Translations under genes and position numbers: made by a program | Notes under the pieces: model-generated | What the model was told of the DNA's origin: nothing | The model's input: only the letters and a program-made list of their open reading frames with translations | Databases searched by the model: none | Part shown: one piece after another, positions 30,201 to 37,430 of the stretch | Layout: each line of letters starts with the position of its first letter | Position numbering within the stretch: the first letter of the stretch is position 1 | Source of the DNA: Endomicrobiales bacterium | GTDB taxonomy: Bacteria > Elusimicrobiota > Endomicrobiia > Endomicrobiales > JAFGIL01 | Direction of reading: 5' to 3' | NCBI GenBank assembly: GCA_016929635.1 | Contig: JAFGIL010000067.1 | Coordinates: forward strand, 1 to 64,000 | DNA: 64,000 nucleotides

Positions 30201-31518
30201 TCATAAAACATATATCATATCTTCCATTTTTATTAAAATCACCTACACTAAAACTCTCTGAATTATATACAGCTTGATTGGCCCAATTTGTAAAGCTCAT
30301 AGTTCCATTACTGTATTCTCCAACAAGAATTTTTGTTTCTGCAGCTCTATAGAAACACACCTCATCTATGCCATCTCCATCAAAGTCTGCTGTTTTCCAT
30401 GTGCGATTGAACGGATCGCTGCCAAAATCATCTGTGTTCCAGTTACCAAATGTCATTGTTTCAGGTATATCCTGATAACTAAATTGTGTTTCGGGTAAAG
30501 AATTATCATCATTCAATCCAATTCTTTTAATTGATGAAAGCATTGATAAACCAGCGGAGTTTGTAATGTAACTAAATTCATATTTAGATATTAAAGCAGC
30601 GGGTGATTGAAGTTTATAAATCTCTATTGATTTTAGACGTTTATCTATTCTTTGCTCAATACCGGGGTTATATTTCGTTATAACATCTGGACGAGCAGAT
30701 GCCTCTAGATAAAATTCAATTTTATATTTTGGATTTTCATCAATATCTTTATTATCATTTAAATAACGACCAGTATATTTTATAATATCTGAGAGCACAG
30801 GTTCTCCTTCCCCACCACCCCCAGAAGTGCTTGATGTCCTTGGAGAATAATATACAACTGTGTTTGTTTCTTCGCTGTATATGTTTTCAAAAGTCATATA
30901 GTTACGATTGGTATCTTCTATTTCTGATAATCCCCAGTGAAATACCTGGTATGTGCTTGAGTCTATCGTTTTTGTGCTGATTTTAAGAAACGTGTATTTC
31001 TTTCCTGTTTTATCTTTTGCCTCCCATGTCTTATCATCAGGATAGTACTTAAATTCCATAAAAGAACCTTCTATCTGAGTCCTATATTCCCAGTAATCAT
31101 CCGCTGTTCCGTTAATCCTTACCAGTTCGCTACTTTGTCCTCCAAAATTAACAATAAACGTATCTGAGGTTCCATTTGAATCATCATCATATTTTGGAAC
31201 GCCATTGGATGTTTTTCTTTGAATAGAACCCATTGACAAACTCCATCCCTGACCACATATCCCATTTCCTGATTGGGAGTTATAAATAAGTTGTAAATTC
31301 GGTTGTATACCGTTGCGACCAGAGGGTACTTCTATAGGATATGAATAGGTGAATGCTCCTGTATACAGTGAAACGCTGTTTGAACCTGTAGGAGCAAGGT
31401 TTCCTGGATTTGGACCTGCTGATTCAACTGCAAATGCTATGTTAGTGATTATTGTTAATGCAAGTACTAAATAGAAAACAAAAAGGAAGGTTTTGAGGAT
31501 TGGCTTCTTTATTTTCAT
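24238..31518 (-). CDS. giant secreted SpvB/FG-GAP/RHS toxin-like protein with YkuD-like C-terminal motif
   Basis: Signal peptide; SpvB-like SVSLYTGAFTYSYPIEVPSGRNGIQPNLQLIYNS; repeated GDFNGDG; YD repeats; LamG-like module; RHS core GLYYYGARYYDPALGIFLTPDT..NPIIYTDPSGH; tail DIHGGG...NTRGCARMQNQDI. Confidence 0.92.
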   Translation of the reverse strand: MKIKKPILKTFLFVFYLVLALTIITNIAFAVESAGPNPGNLAPTGSNSVSLYTGAFTYSYPIEVPSGRNGIQPNLQLIYNSQSGNGICGQGWSLSMGSIQRKTSNGVPKYDDDSNGTSDTFIVNFGGQSSELVRINGTADDYWEYRTQIEGSFMEFKYYPDDKTWEAKDKTGKKYTFLKISTKTIDSSTYQVFHWGLSEIEDTNRNYMTFENIYSEETNTVVYYSPRTSSTSGGGGEGEPVLSDIIKYTGRYLNDNKDIDENPKYKIEFYLEASARPDVITKYNPGIEQRIDKRLKSIEIYKLQSPAALISKYEFSYITNSAGLSMLSSIKRIGLNDDNSLPETQFSYQDIPETMTFGNWNTDDFGSDPFNRTWKTADFDGDGIDEVCFYRAAETKILVGEYSNGTMSFTNWANQAVYNSESFSVGDFNKNGRYDICFMNNNTGDIYVGLSNGSDTFTFSVWYTDSSFSSYWTEISKTFRVGDFNNDGYSDICFYSKVWVPGPPNPPYTGHFLYVTEVGINNGDESFTFSSWSESVSLGDAPFNTGTWSVGDINGDGASDIFFYKDNTLCVGVSNGQNSFSWINPTGTDFGSAPPLGGDSQWYWAVADFNSDGLSDIYYYRSDVDKHWIGLNKGDNTFEKTSWSEYQIWNYVLLGDFNGDGLLDVSSYNNGLSGHYHKLSIGINKNGYFEFSDWAELDTTTWAEHNYSWSAGDFNGDGKKDIAYYGYGKKGGQTYYNETWGLITDGPAINLMDQVENSLGSTTDINYSVYNKDDCEGLPFVAHIATSIATNDGMDNCVTVNYEYSNGLYDRNPWQSKEFLGFGEVKTIEAEGNYTITKFLQDDDPEDDINIFKGKVDEVSKYNSSAVLLTRAKNTYDSSQPCGTLYAVYLPELIRTESYVYANQEIEKETCVEYTYDNYGNVTVIQNYGEVRTDNDEKTVYREFSTNEDDYIVGLKTREVVYEGLVVGQNKEQETLYVYEDINDGKTNLTEIQRWIYSTVFSTAIFKYDKYGNITDEYDPKWVNSSGTDGNYIHKDYDETYHQFVSTVTNVLGHSKYYTYNGTFTWLVNEYIDPNGQKTTYEYDNFGRVIELRGPNDQDTYFVPTLSYTYNIGTPPHRIVTKQKVYHNSNETLDTYKFLDGLGRTMQTRSPNFDNHQIVTGDVVYNCRGLIENAYLPYVDDFSTGYETPPTGKPKTTTEYDALGRVTKVTNPDSTYSTTVYYGWEETITDENGNQKSFHRGAYGNIVQVDEYNNDNYDKYTTTYEYDVLGNLIEITNSQNQETTITYDNLGRKISMTDLQMGTWEYDYDSNGNLIWQEDEKDQETTMTYDRLNRLVIKSTLDGNTTYYYDDFSVEYSTGRLVKVEDLAGVTEFEYDNLGNNIRKTRTIDGIVYISSNTYDAVGREKTLTYPKADDTGKTIKFDYNKSTLSAVKNPQGTFTYAALDPSTTLPGKLAELLYGNGIRTTYTYNSDTLMLTRLITKNASETKYMDYEYQYDNVGNITRITDNLASTHQDFTYDDLYRLTQAQDIYGYGTKTYSYDTLGNITKETDCQDIYFGGFEDTSDLNFYGGTQQYDNGKIGKGLLFNGSSTAEIKNSKTLSPKEQITVEFWVRPQSNSSDYVISKSNSFRFGKITGSSVEGKLYLSGGIKTANITKDIDARLNTWMHLAMTYDGSNMRLYFNGELEAEVSASGTIDTTQEPVILGTGLTGIMDEVNIYSVALSSTEITSLYESAPNLNPNQPYMPESVSGPGDFYGQKNVSYSFKFKAVDMDYDQMKYVIDWDDGSGLEETGFYTSGEQIIATHTWTTDYIYLVKVKAVDENSNESEWSPELVVNIYNQLDANISGPLRVGWNGGISSGGNKDAVQTIAENTVGKSISSATVCVWGYQGGVCDINSFYIPPSEDEGGEEASTPDKDEITEEELLGYSSSQEQEIADGLKQHMYTMHKDGNGNMDVLNGRRIFYNVNNQPIKIVTAEGQVVEFTYDWQGQRVKKTISSVIPGQSAIQSTVYIGTIYEETYINSILDEQINYIYAGDQRVAIDSTKTGLYYFHHDHLGSVRSISNGSDIVKNTDYLPFGAVCYESGSPDNEHKFTGQRLDDNTGLYYYGARYYDPALGIFLTPDTIIQSPYDPQSLNRYAYCRNNPIIYTDPSGHIWIGLIYAAKFIATAMEVYSTANMMMSGTQAMAGLMSGNMDMVGQGILSFGSSFVMAGVADGMSGGIWGTMGSAGLSGLMAMSGAEKGKEGEAFLTAFGMSMLAYGVNAVANASTGNNVQQQEEQVAQAQDALGVDRSASAARVEYDQAGNTIKMYDNNNNEVFSAEAKYGTQEKGVYEIDHVLKGSKSKPIVNSNYSPDGSAYGTGYIGLKGSGGKDIHGGGSKLANPWAPKHQLMNTRGCARMQNQDINSLIGHLQSFKSNNGYYPDIIIK

Positions 31519-31578
31519 GTTACACCCCTATATTGTGTATTATGGGTAGTCTGGATACAGGATAGATAAAGCGTTCCT

Positions 31579-31607
31579 ATTCTATCTAATTAACCTGAAA
31601 ATGTCAA
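31579..31607 (-). promoter_or_regulatory. sigma70-type promoter for RHS operon
   Basis: Minus strand TTGACA-N17-TAGAAT upstream of the start at 31518. Confidence 0.65.
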
Positions 31608-31740
31608 ATAAATTTTTTCTACATTTTTTGGCACAATTTTACTAAAAATAATGCCCCTAAGCCCCTCTGTTTTCACCAATCCTTGCGCTTACATATAATA
31701 TGACAAACGAATGTTGATTTTCTTCCCTCATTGTAAAAAA

Positions 31741-31768
31741 ATCTCCCCTTATTCTAAGTGGGGGAGAT
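31741..31768 (-). terminator. intrinsic terminator
   Basis: ATCTCCCC..GGGGAGAT stem followed on the minus strand by TTTTTTT. Confidence 0.65.
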
Positions 31769-31850
31769 AGTAAAAGAGGCTTAATTTCGGAGGTATCCCT
31801 GAGAAATAATTTCCCTGATAATACTTAAAAAAGAAAATATCAAACAAAAA

Positions 31851-31877
31851 AACCACATCTCTTTCAAGATATGGTTT
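31851..31877 (-). terminator. intrinsic terminator
   Basis: Minus strand AACCATATCT..AGATGTGGTT then TTTTTTG. Confidence 0.6.
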
Positions 31878-32035
31878 TATTAATTGATTTTTCAATATTT
31901 TTTGTTAACAGGTCCCTTAATAGACGATTTTATAATTATGCCTTATGATAGCATATGCATAAATCAAACAGCAAATTACCTGCAAATATCATAGAGGAAA
32001 GTTAGCGAAAGGATAAATTACTAATTTAATTAGGT

Positions 32036-32731
32036 TTAATACCATTCTATTGTAGCAGTATATGCACCTATGCCAGGATTCCAGTTTGTGATACCTATAT
32101 ACAATTCACCAGGCATGACATTATTTGTTATAAATTCATCTCCAATTCCATAACCTGTAGTTTTAGAGGAAGATATCTTAAAAACAAGAGATTGACAAGG
32201 ACGTTGACCATCAAACCATGAATAGGCAATATGTGTATCACTAGTATCACCTTCGGGACCAGTTGTTCCATAATATGAAGAAGTAACTTGTCCTGTACCA
32301 GTCATCTTTATTTTATCCCCTATCTGTATATATAAATGTGTATTGGTTGGATCTGCTGCCTGTACAAACGGTATATAAAAGGATTGTAATAGTCCAATAT
32401 TACTTTTTTTTACTTCTCCATATACAGTTATTACTTTCAGCTCTCCTGGTCTTATACCTGATGAGGGCAACGTAAAAGTGATTGAAGTATCACTCCAAGA
32501 AGTAATAGCTGTTAACTCAATGTCGTTAAGATACAATTTGCTACTTCCTTGTGAATCCCCAAAATTTTCACCTGTAATGGTTACAGATTCGCCCATAACC
32601 ATAGGACTTGGAGAAACACTGTTGATACCAGCATTATCATTCGATGCACCAGTAATCATTCTATTTATTAGCGGACGCTGCTCGCATCCTAAAAATAACA
32701 ATATAATAATTAACACAAAATATTTCTTCAT
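32036..32731 (-). CDS. IPT/TIG-domain lipoprotein
   Basis: Lipobox LLFLGC; INSVSPSPMVMGESVTITGENFGDSQGSSKLYLNDIEL. Confidence 0.78.
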   Translation of the reverse strand: MKKYFVLIIILLFLGCEQRPLINRMITGASNDNAGINSVSPSPMVMGESVTITGENFGDSQGSSKLYLNDIELTAITSWSDTSITFTLPSSGIRPGELKVITVYGEVKKSNIGLLQSFYIPFVQAADPTNTHLYIQIGDKIKMTGTGQVTSSYYGTTGPEGDTSDTHIAYSWFDGQRPCQSLVFKISSSKTTGYGIGDEFITNNVMPGELYIGITNWNPGIGAYTATIEWY

Positions 32732-32735
32732 TCTA

Positions 32736-33755
32736 TTACCAATTATATGATAATCCGCCGTTTATTGTAATTCCTGTCAAATCAGTTTCTTTCATTAAAT
32801 AATGGTTATAAAGTATTTCAATCTGAAACCCTAAATTATAACTTTGTGTTAAATCCAGACCTATTCCAACCTTCATTAATGGGTCAAAAGAGATTTCAGA
32901 TACAGTTTTATTTAACATACTGGATGAAACAGCGCTTTTTCCATATGACATTCCTAAACCAGTTTTGCTATATATTTCAAAAACAAATGGAAGAGATAAA
33001 TAGTGCTGTATATTGAAAGAAGAGGGTATGTATTCTATTTTATAATCTGATTGACTATTAGAGTCTTTAGTTCTTTCAATTGTAAAATAACCAATTTCTA
33101 GTTCTGTATAAGTATTGTCTATTTTAATAAACGGCATTCCTTGCTTTCTAAATGAAATGTTATAATTTAATGAGTTTGAATCTACGTTTTTTATACCTCC
33201 TAAAAAAATAAAACTTCCTATATTAGTTCTTATACAGTTTTTTGTTATTCTTCTTCTAGAATGTTTTCTGGATTCTGTTTTCTTTTTAGTCATAGACTCT
33301 GCTATTAATATGGCTAAATCATTTGCTTTATTTGGTAACTCTTCCTGACTCTTACAACTCACTTTTTCTGAATGAACTATTTTGCCCGTTTCTATATCAA
33401 CAACACTGGCGGTTATATAGTACTGTTTTGCAAATACTGTTAAATTACCAATAATCATTTTTTGAACATTCAGCAACTTTCCCATTTTTACAGCACATTT
33501 ATAATCCGTGCATCCGCTTAATTGAAAGTTTTGTTCGGCTAGTACTATATCCATATTACCGCGTTCCAGCACATTGAAAAGATTGGTATTTACTAGACCT
33601 GTACGAAAGAAATTACTAATTGTTACCGCATCTGATAAAGGCACATTTTCCGCAGAAAACTCAGCAACACCAACATTCAGAACGTCATCAGCTGCAATAA
33701 CTTTATTTGTAACTGCTAAAATAGATATTAAAACTATTAAGATTAATTTTCTCAT
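32736..33755 (-). CDS. CsgG-like secreted protein with C-terminal barrel-like domain
   Basis: Signal peptide; VGVAEFSAENVPLSDAVTISNFFRTGLVNTNLFNVLERGNMDIVLAEQ. Confidence 0.65.
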   Translation of the reverse strand: MRKLILIVLISILAVTNKVIAADDVLNVGVAEFSAENVPLSDAVTISNFFRTGLVNTNLFNVLERGNMDIVLAEQNFQLSGCTDYKCAVKMGKLLNVQKMIIGNLTVFAKQYYITASVVDIETGKIVHSEKVSCKSQEELPNKANDLAILIAESMTKKKTESRKHSRRRITKNCIRTNIGSFIFLGGIKNVDSNSLNYNISFRKQGMPFIKIDNTYTELEIGYFTIERTKDSNSQSDYKIEYIPSSFNIQHYLSLPFVFEIYSKTGLGMSYGKSAVSSSMLNKTVSEISFDPLMKVGIGLDLTQSYNLGFQIEILYNHYLMKETDLTGITINGGLSYNW

Positions 33756-34087
33756 TTGTTTTAGATTATATCATATTAGCTATAAATCTCAAAACCTCTT
33801 AAAAATTATCTTTTTGAAGTTTAAAAAGCACGATTTATAATTAACATGGAAGGGTAAGGCTGGGTGTCAAGCATTCCCCATACTATACTATATAAGCTCT
33901 ATTTGAATTCCCCCCATAGGGGGTGGTAAAAAAGTTTGTCTAAAGTTTGTCTATGTATAGCCAGAAATACACATAAACAGCCAGTAAATCAACTTTTTAA
34001 GCCTTGTTATATAAGATTAGGTTTTATGGTATGTTTCCGTCTTAAAAGAAGTGTTAAGCAGAGGGCTTTTTGTTGGTTTATGGTTTG

Positions 34088-34160
34088 GGCTCGGATAGGA
34101 TTCGAACCTCTAACCTTTTGATTCGTAGTCAAACGCTCTATCCAGTTGAGCTATGAGCGC
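34088..34160 (-). pseudogene. tRNA-Arg(ACG)-like remnant with mismatched 3' acceptor strand
   Basis: 5' GCGCTCA intact but 3' end reads CCTAT-CCGAGCC instead of CCTCT-TGAGCGC. Confidence 0.8.
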
Positions 34161-34170
34161 ATTTTTGCTG
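34097..34170. repeat. right att direct repeat (74 bp)
   Basis: Identical to 11140-11213. Confidence 0.95.
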
Positions 34171-34197
34171 CAGAATTTGCTTTATTTCAGGGTGTCA

Positions 34198-34226
34198 ATT
34201 ATACAAAAAAATGAAAATCTTTTCAA
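34198..34226 (-). promoter_or_regulatory. sigma70 promoter of the tRNA locus
   Basis: Minus strand TTGAAA-N17-TATAAT, 38 nt upstream of the tRNA 5' end. Confidence 0.8.
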
Positions 34227-34307
34227 TTATCAGCAAGAATTTGTAATATTAATACTATTCTTTATTTATTGTATTTTCAATACTTTCTGATTTGACGAGT
34301 CTTATAA

Positions 34308-35666
34308 TTATGTAATCTTATATTTAGTCAGCAACCTGTACAATTTAGCTCTGCTTAAGCCCAAAGACTTTGCGGTGTCCACTTTGTTCTGCTTGAACTC
34401 ATTTAATGTTTCAATTAAAACGTTTTTTTCGAAATCTTCAACCAGTTTTTTCATGCTCTTTTTGTCAACCGGGGAAAAAGCTGTCTTTGGCTGGGAACTA
34501 AACTCCAAAGGAAGGTCCTGCGGCATGATTGTTTCGCCTGATGATATGATTATGGCACGCTCGATTATGTTTGCAAGCTCCCTGATATTGCCGGGCCAGT
34601 CATATTTCATTAAAATGTCAATTGATTCTTTTTTTACTTTCTTCTTTGTTGTGGTTGTTACCTTACTGTTTGCAATAAAATGGTTAACCAAAATGGGTAT
34701 ATCCTCTCTTCTTTCCCTTAAAGGCGGCAGATGAACCGGAAAGACATTAAGCCTGTAGAAAAGGTCTTTCCTGAAACTTCCCTTGCTCACCTCTTCCTTT
34801 AAATCCCTGTTGGTAGCGGCAATAATCCGAACGTCAACCTTAATCTCCTTGTTGCTTCCCAGCCTCCTGAAATTCTGAGTCTCTATAATACGCAATAACT
34901 TTGACTGAAGAGACATTGGCATCTCTCCAATCTCATCAATGAACAACGTGCCTCCGTCAGCCACTTCGAACAATCCTCTTTTTACCGTCGAAGCGTCCGT
35001 ATATGCACCTTTTTCATGGCCGAAAAGTTCGTTCTCCAGCAGGTTCTCGGGGATGGATGCACAGTCAACTATCAGGAACGATTTATCGGACCTTAAACTG
35101 CCTTTATGGATTGCGCGCGCTGCAAGCTCTTTACCTGTACCGCTTTCCCCTGTTATAAGCACAAGTGAAGGCGTTTTTGCGACTTTTTCTATCAGGCCAA
35201 AAATCTGTTTTATCTTATCGCTTTTTCCCACCATCTCAAAATATTTGTCTTTCAGCTGCAGCTCTTCTTTTAAAAATATGTTTTCTTTGTTGATAAGCTT
35301 TTTTTCGTAAGCTTTATGGATAATAACTTCCAGCTCATCAAGGCTTATCGGCTTGGTCAGATAATCGTAACATCCTGTCTTCATGGATTCGATTGCGGTA
35401 GGCACGTCAGCCTGGCCCGTAAGTATAATAAACTCGGAAAGGGTGTTGTGCTGTTTTAATTTTTTCAGCAGCTCAAGCCCGTTAATGTCCGGCAACCCTA
35501 TGTCAATAACGCCAACGTCAAACTCCTTATGCTCAACAGCGCGGATTACGTCTTTTCCTTTTTCAAACAGTTCAACGTCGTATTTCTCGACCGGAAAGGA
35601 TTTTTTCATAAGCTTAAGGAACTGGGTCTCGTCATCAACTATAAAGAGAGATATTTTCTTAGCCAT
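34308..35666 (-). CDS. sigma-54-dependent response regulator (REC-AAA+-HTH, NtrC family)
   Basis: GESGTGKELAARAIH; NELFGHEKGAYTDA (GAFTGA-like motif here GAYTDA); C-terminal AKSLGLSRAKLYRLL HTH. Confidence 0.95.
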   Translation of the reverse strand: MAKKISLFIVDDETQFLKLMKKSFPVEKYDVELFEKGKDVIRAVEHKEFDVGVIDIGLPDINGLELLKKLKQHNTLSEFIILTGQADVPTAIESMKTGCYDYLTKPISLDELEVIIHKAYEKKLINKENIFLKEELQLKDKYFEMVGKSDKIKQIFGLIEKVAKTPSLVLITGESGTGKELAARAIHKGSLRSDKSFLIVDCASIPENLLENELFGHEKGAYTDASTVKRGLFEVADGGTLFIDEIGEMPMSLQSKLLRIIETQNFRRLGSNKEIKVDVRIIAATNRDLKEEVSKGSFRKDLFYRLNVFPVHLPPLRERREDIPILVNHFIANSKVTTTTKKKVKKESIDILMKYDWPGNIRELANIIERAIIISSGETIMPQDLPLEFSSQPKTAFSPVDKKSMKKLVEDFEKNVLIETLNEFKQNKVDTAKSLGLSRAKLYRLLTKYKIT

Positions 35667-37302
35667 TAGTATCTCCTGTCAGTTTTTTTATTTTTTCGTC
35701 AACCTCATCCATGGTAAAAGGCTTCTCCAGAAACTCATACTGGCTTTCCTTCTTAAAAGCTTTTATAATTTCGCTGTTTTCTATGCCAGTACTGATAATA
35801 ATCTTGGTATGAGGCGAATGTGTTTTGATTTCATCTATCACTTCCGTACCCTTTACTCCGGGCATAATGTAATCGAGAAACACTATATGATAAATCTCAT
35901 TCTTTATCATTTTAAGGGCTTCTTTTGCCGATTCGGAATCCTTAACTTTATAGCCTTTCTTTTCAAGATGTTTAACCAGCAGTTTTCTTATGTTTACCTC
36001 ATCATCAACGACAAGGATGTTCAGCGGCCCGGGCCCCAGGATTTCTTTCTTCTTCCTTGCTTCGTTTTTTCCTTCCTCACTCCTTGTTTCATCCTTTTTA
36101 ACCTCGGGTAAAAAAATCCTGACCGTACTACCATGCCCCTGCTTGCTGGCAAATTCAATTCTTCCGCCCTGATTCTGCACGATTCCATAGACTACAAACA
36201 AACCCAGTCCTCTTCCCTCTACGGAACCTTCCCCCAAAGAGCCTTTCGTTGTATAAAAAGGCTCAAAAATCCTGGGCAGGTCTTCCTTTGGGATGCCTTT
36301 TCCGGTATCAGCAAAGCTTATCTCAATATTATCGTGATCTTTCTTTACAGATACGGTCAAAGCCCCTCCGTCCGGCAGCAACGCATCACGGGCGTTCATT
36401 ATTATATGTAAAAATGCCTGCTGCATCTCTGCCTTGTTTACAAAAGCAAACTGGTCCTTTTCGTATTTTCTCTTTATCTCGATATTCCTTTTAGTAAACT
36501 GCCTCTCCATAAGGACTAATACGCTGTCTGCCAAATCACTTACAATACATAACTCTTTCTCTTTTTTATCCTGTTTTGAAAAAGCCAGCAGGTTCTTTAC
36601 GATTTTAGAAGCTTCTGCCGTAGTTTCCAGGATTATTTCCAGAGCCTCCCGTATATCTTCGGGCTTATTGGTTTTATTTGCATGTTTTGCGTACCCGTCT
36701 ATTATCTGAAGCATGTTGTTAAACTCATGAGCCACACCGCTTGCCAGGGTCCCTATACCGGCCATTTTTTCGTTTTGAATCAAACGTATTCTATAGAGTT
36801 CTTTTTCCTTCTGTGCAAATTTTCTCTGTTCTTCGACATTAATCGCCAAAGAAATGATATCCAGCGCTCTCTTGTCTTCTTCGCTGAGAGAACTGTCTTT
36901 CTTATAAAAAACACCCAAAACCCCCGGGCTTTTATCGGGATGCTTCACTTTAACTCCGGCAAAAGCATTAAAATTATTCTCTTTGATAAAAACATCGTTC
37001 TTTACATATGATGTTTTAGAAAGATTATTAATTACCTGTATCGTTTCGGTTTTTGATTTTATTAAATTATTAAAAATATTGTTATCGGTATCGAACCGGC
37101 ATGTAAAACCTTTAGGAAGATTCCAGTGTGCCTGCAAATTAAGAGTATTCCCGTTTGGGTGCAGGTATAAAGAACAATCACTCTTAAGCAACTCCCCGCA
37201 TAAACCAACCAGGGTGTTTATGTTTTTATCCGGGTTAGCTCCAAGAGTTACCAGGCATTCGTTTATTTTATGAATTTTATCCTGTATGACTGTTTTCCCC
37301 AT
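35659..37302 (-). CDS. hybrid histidine kinase (GAF-HisKA-HATPase-REC)
   Basis: GVAHEFNNMLQII H-box; GKGIPKEDLPRIFEPFYTTK; C-terminal REC VVDDEVNIRKLL. Confidence 0.95.
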   Translation of the reverse strand: MGKTVIQDKIHKINECLVTLGANPDKNINTLVGLCGELLKSDCSLYLHPNGNTLNLQAHWNLPKGFTCRFDTDNNIFNNLIKSKTETIQVINNLSKTSYVKNDVFIKENNFNAFAGVKVKHPDKSPGVLGVFYKKDSSLSEEDKRALDIISLAINVEEQRKFAQKEKELYRIRLIQNEKMAGIGTLASGVAHEFNNMLQIIDGYAKHANKTNKPEDIREALEIILETTAEASKIVKNLLAFSKQDKKEKELCIVSDLADSVLVLMERQFTKRNIEIKRKYEKDQFAFVNKAEMQQAFLHIIMNARDALLPDGGALTVSVKKDHDNIEISFADTGKGIPKEDLPRIFEPFYTTKGSLGEGSVEGRGLGLFVVYGIVQNQGGRIEFASKQGHGSTVRIFLPEVKKDETRSEEGKNEARKKKEILGPGPLNILVVDDEVNIRKLLVKHLEKKGYKVKDSESAKEALKMIKNEIYHIVFLDYIMPGVKGTEVIDEIKTHSPHTKIIISTGIENSEIIKAFKKESQYEFLEKPFTMDEVDEKIKKLTGDTNG

Positions 37303-37377
37303 ATGAAGTATATATTATTAGTTATATTTGTATATAGAATTAAACCAAAAAAATAGGAAAAAGGCAAATTGCTTTGG

Positions 37378-37406
37378 TTGACAAAGTATATCCTATTTAA
37401 TAAAAT
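37378..37406 (+). promoter_or_regulatory. sigma70 promoter for sigma-54-like gene
   Basis: TTGACA-N17-TAAAAT. Confidence 0.75.
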
Positions 37407-37430
37407 TTAAAGGCTTATTTGGAGGTCCGG

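Larger units (their letters stand above)
11140..34170. mobile_element. ~23-kb tRNA-Arg-integrated element (genomic island)
   Basis: Perfect 74-bp direct repeat at 11140-11213 and 34097-34170 overlapping tRNA-Arg; tyrosine integrase and excisionase-like gene just inside the left end. Confidence 0.93.

Noticed and set aside
24238-31518. Classical Tc (ABC) insecticidal toxin complex
   Set aside because: TcB/TcC-like features on one chain but no TcA-like gene in the window, and the protein has its own Sec signal
33936-34121. Short ORF across the right att region
   Set aside because: Spans the tRNA remnant, no SD, no recognisable product
34088-34160. Functional second tRNA-Arg(ACG) gene
   Set aside because: 3' acceptor strand does not pair with the 5' GCGCTCA and the T stem carries a mismatch
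11140-34170. Complete prophage or conjugative element
   Set aside because: No terminase, portal, capsid, tail, relaxase or T4SS genes recognised; S74 and Cys-rich proteins alone are insufficient
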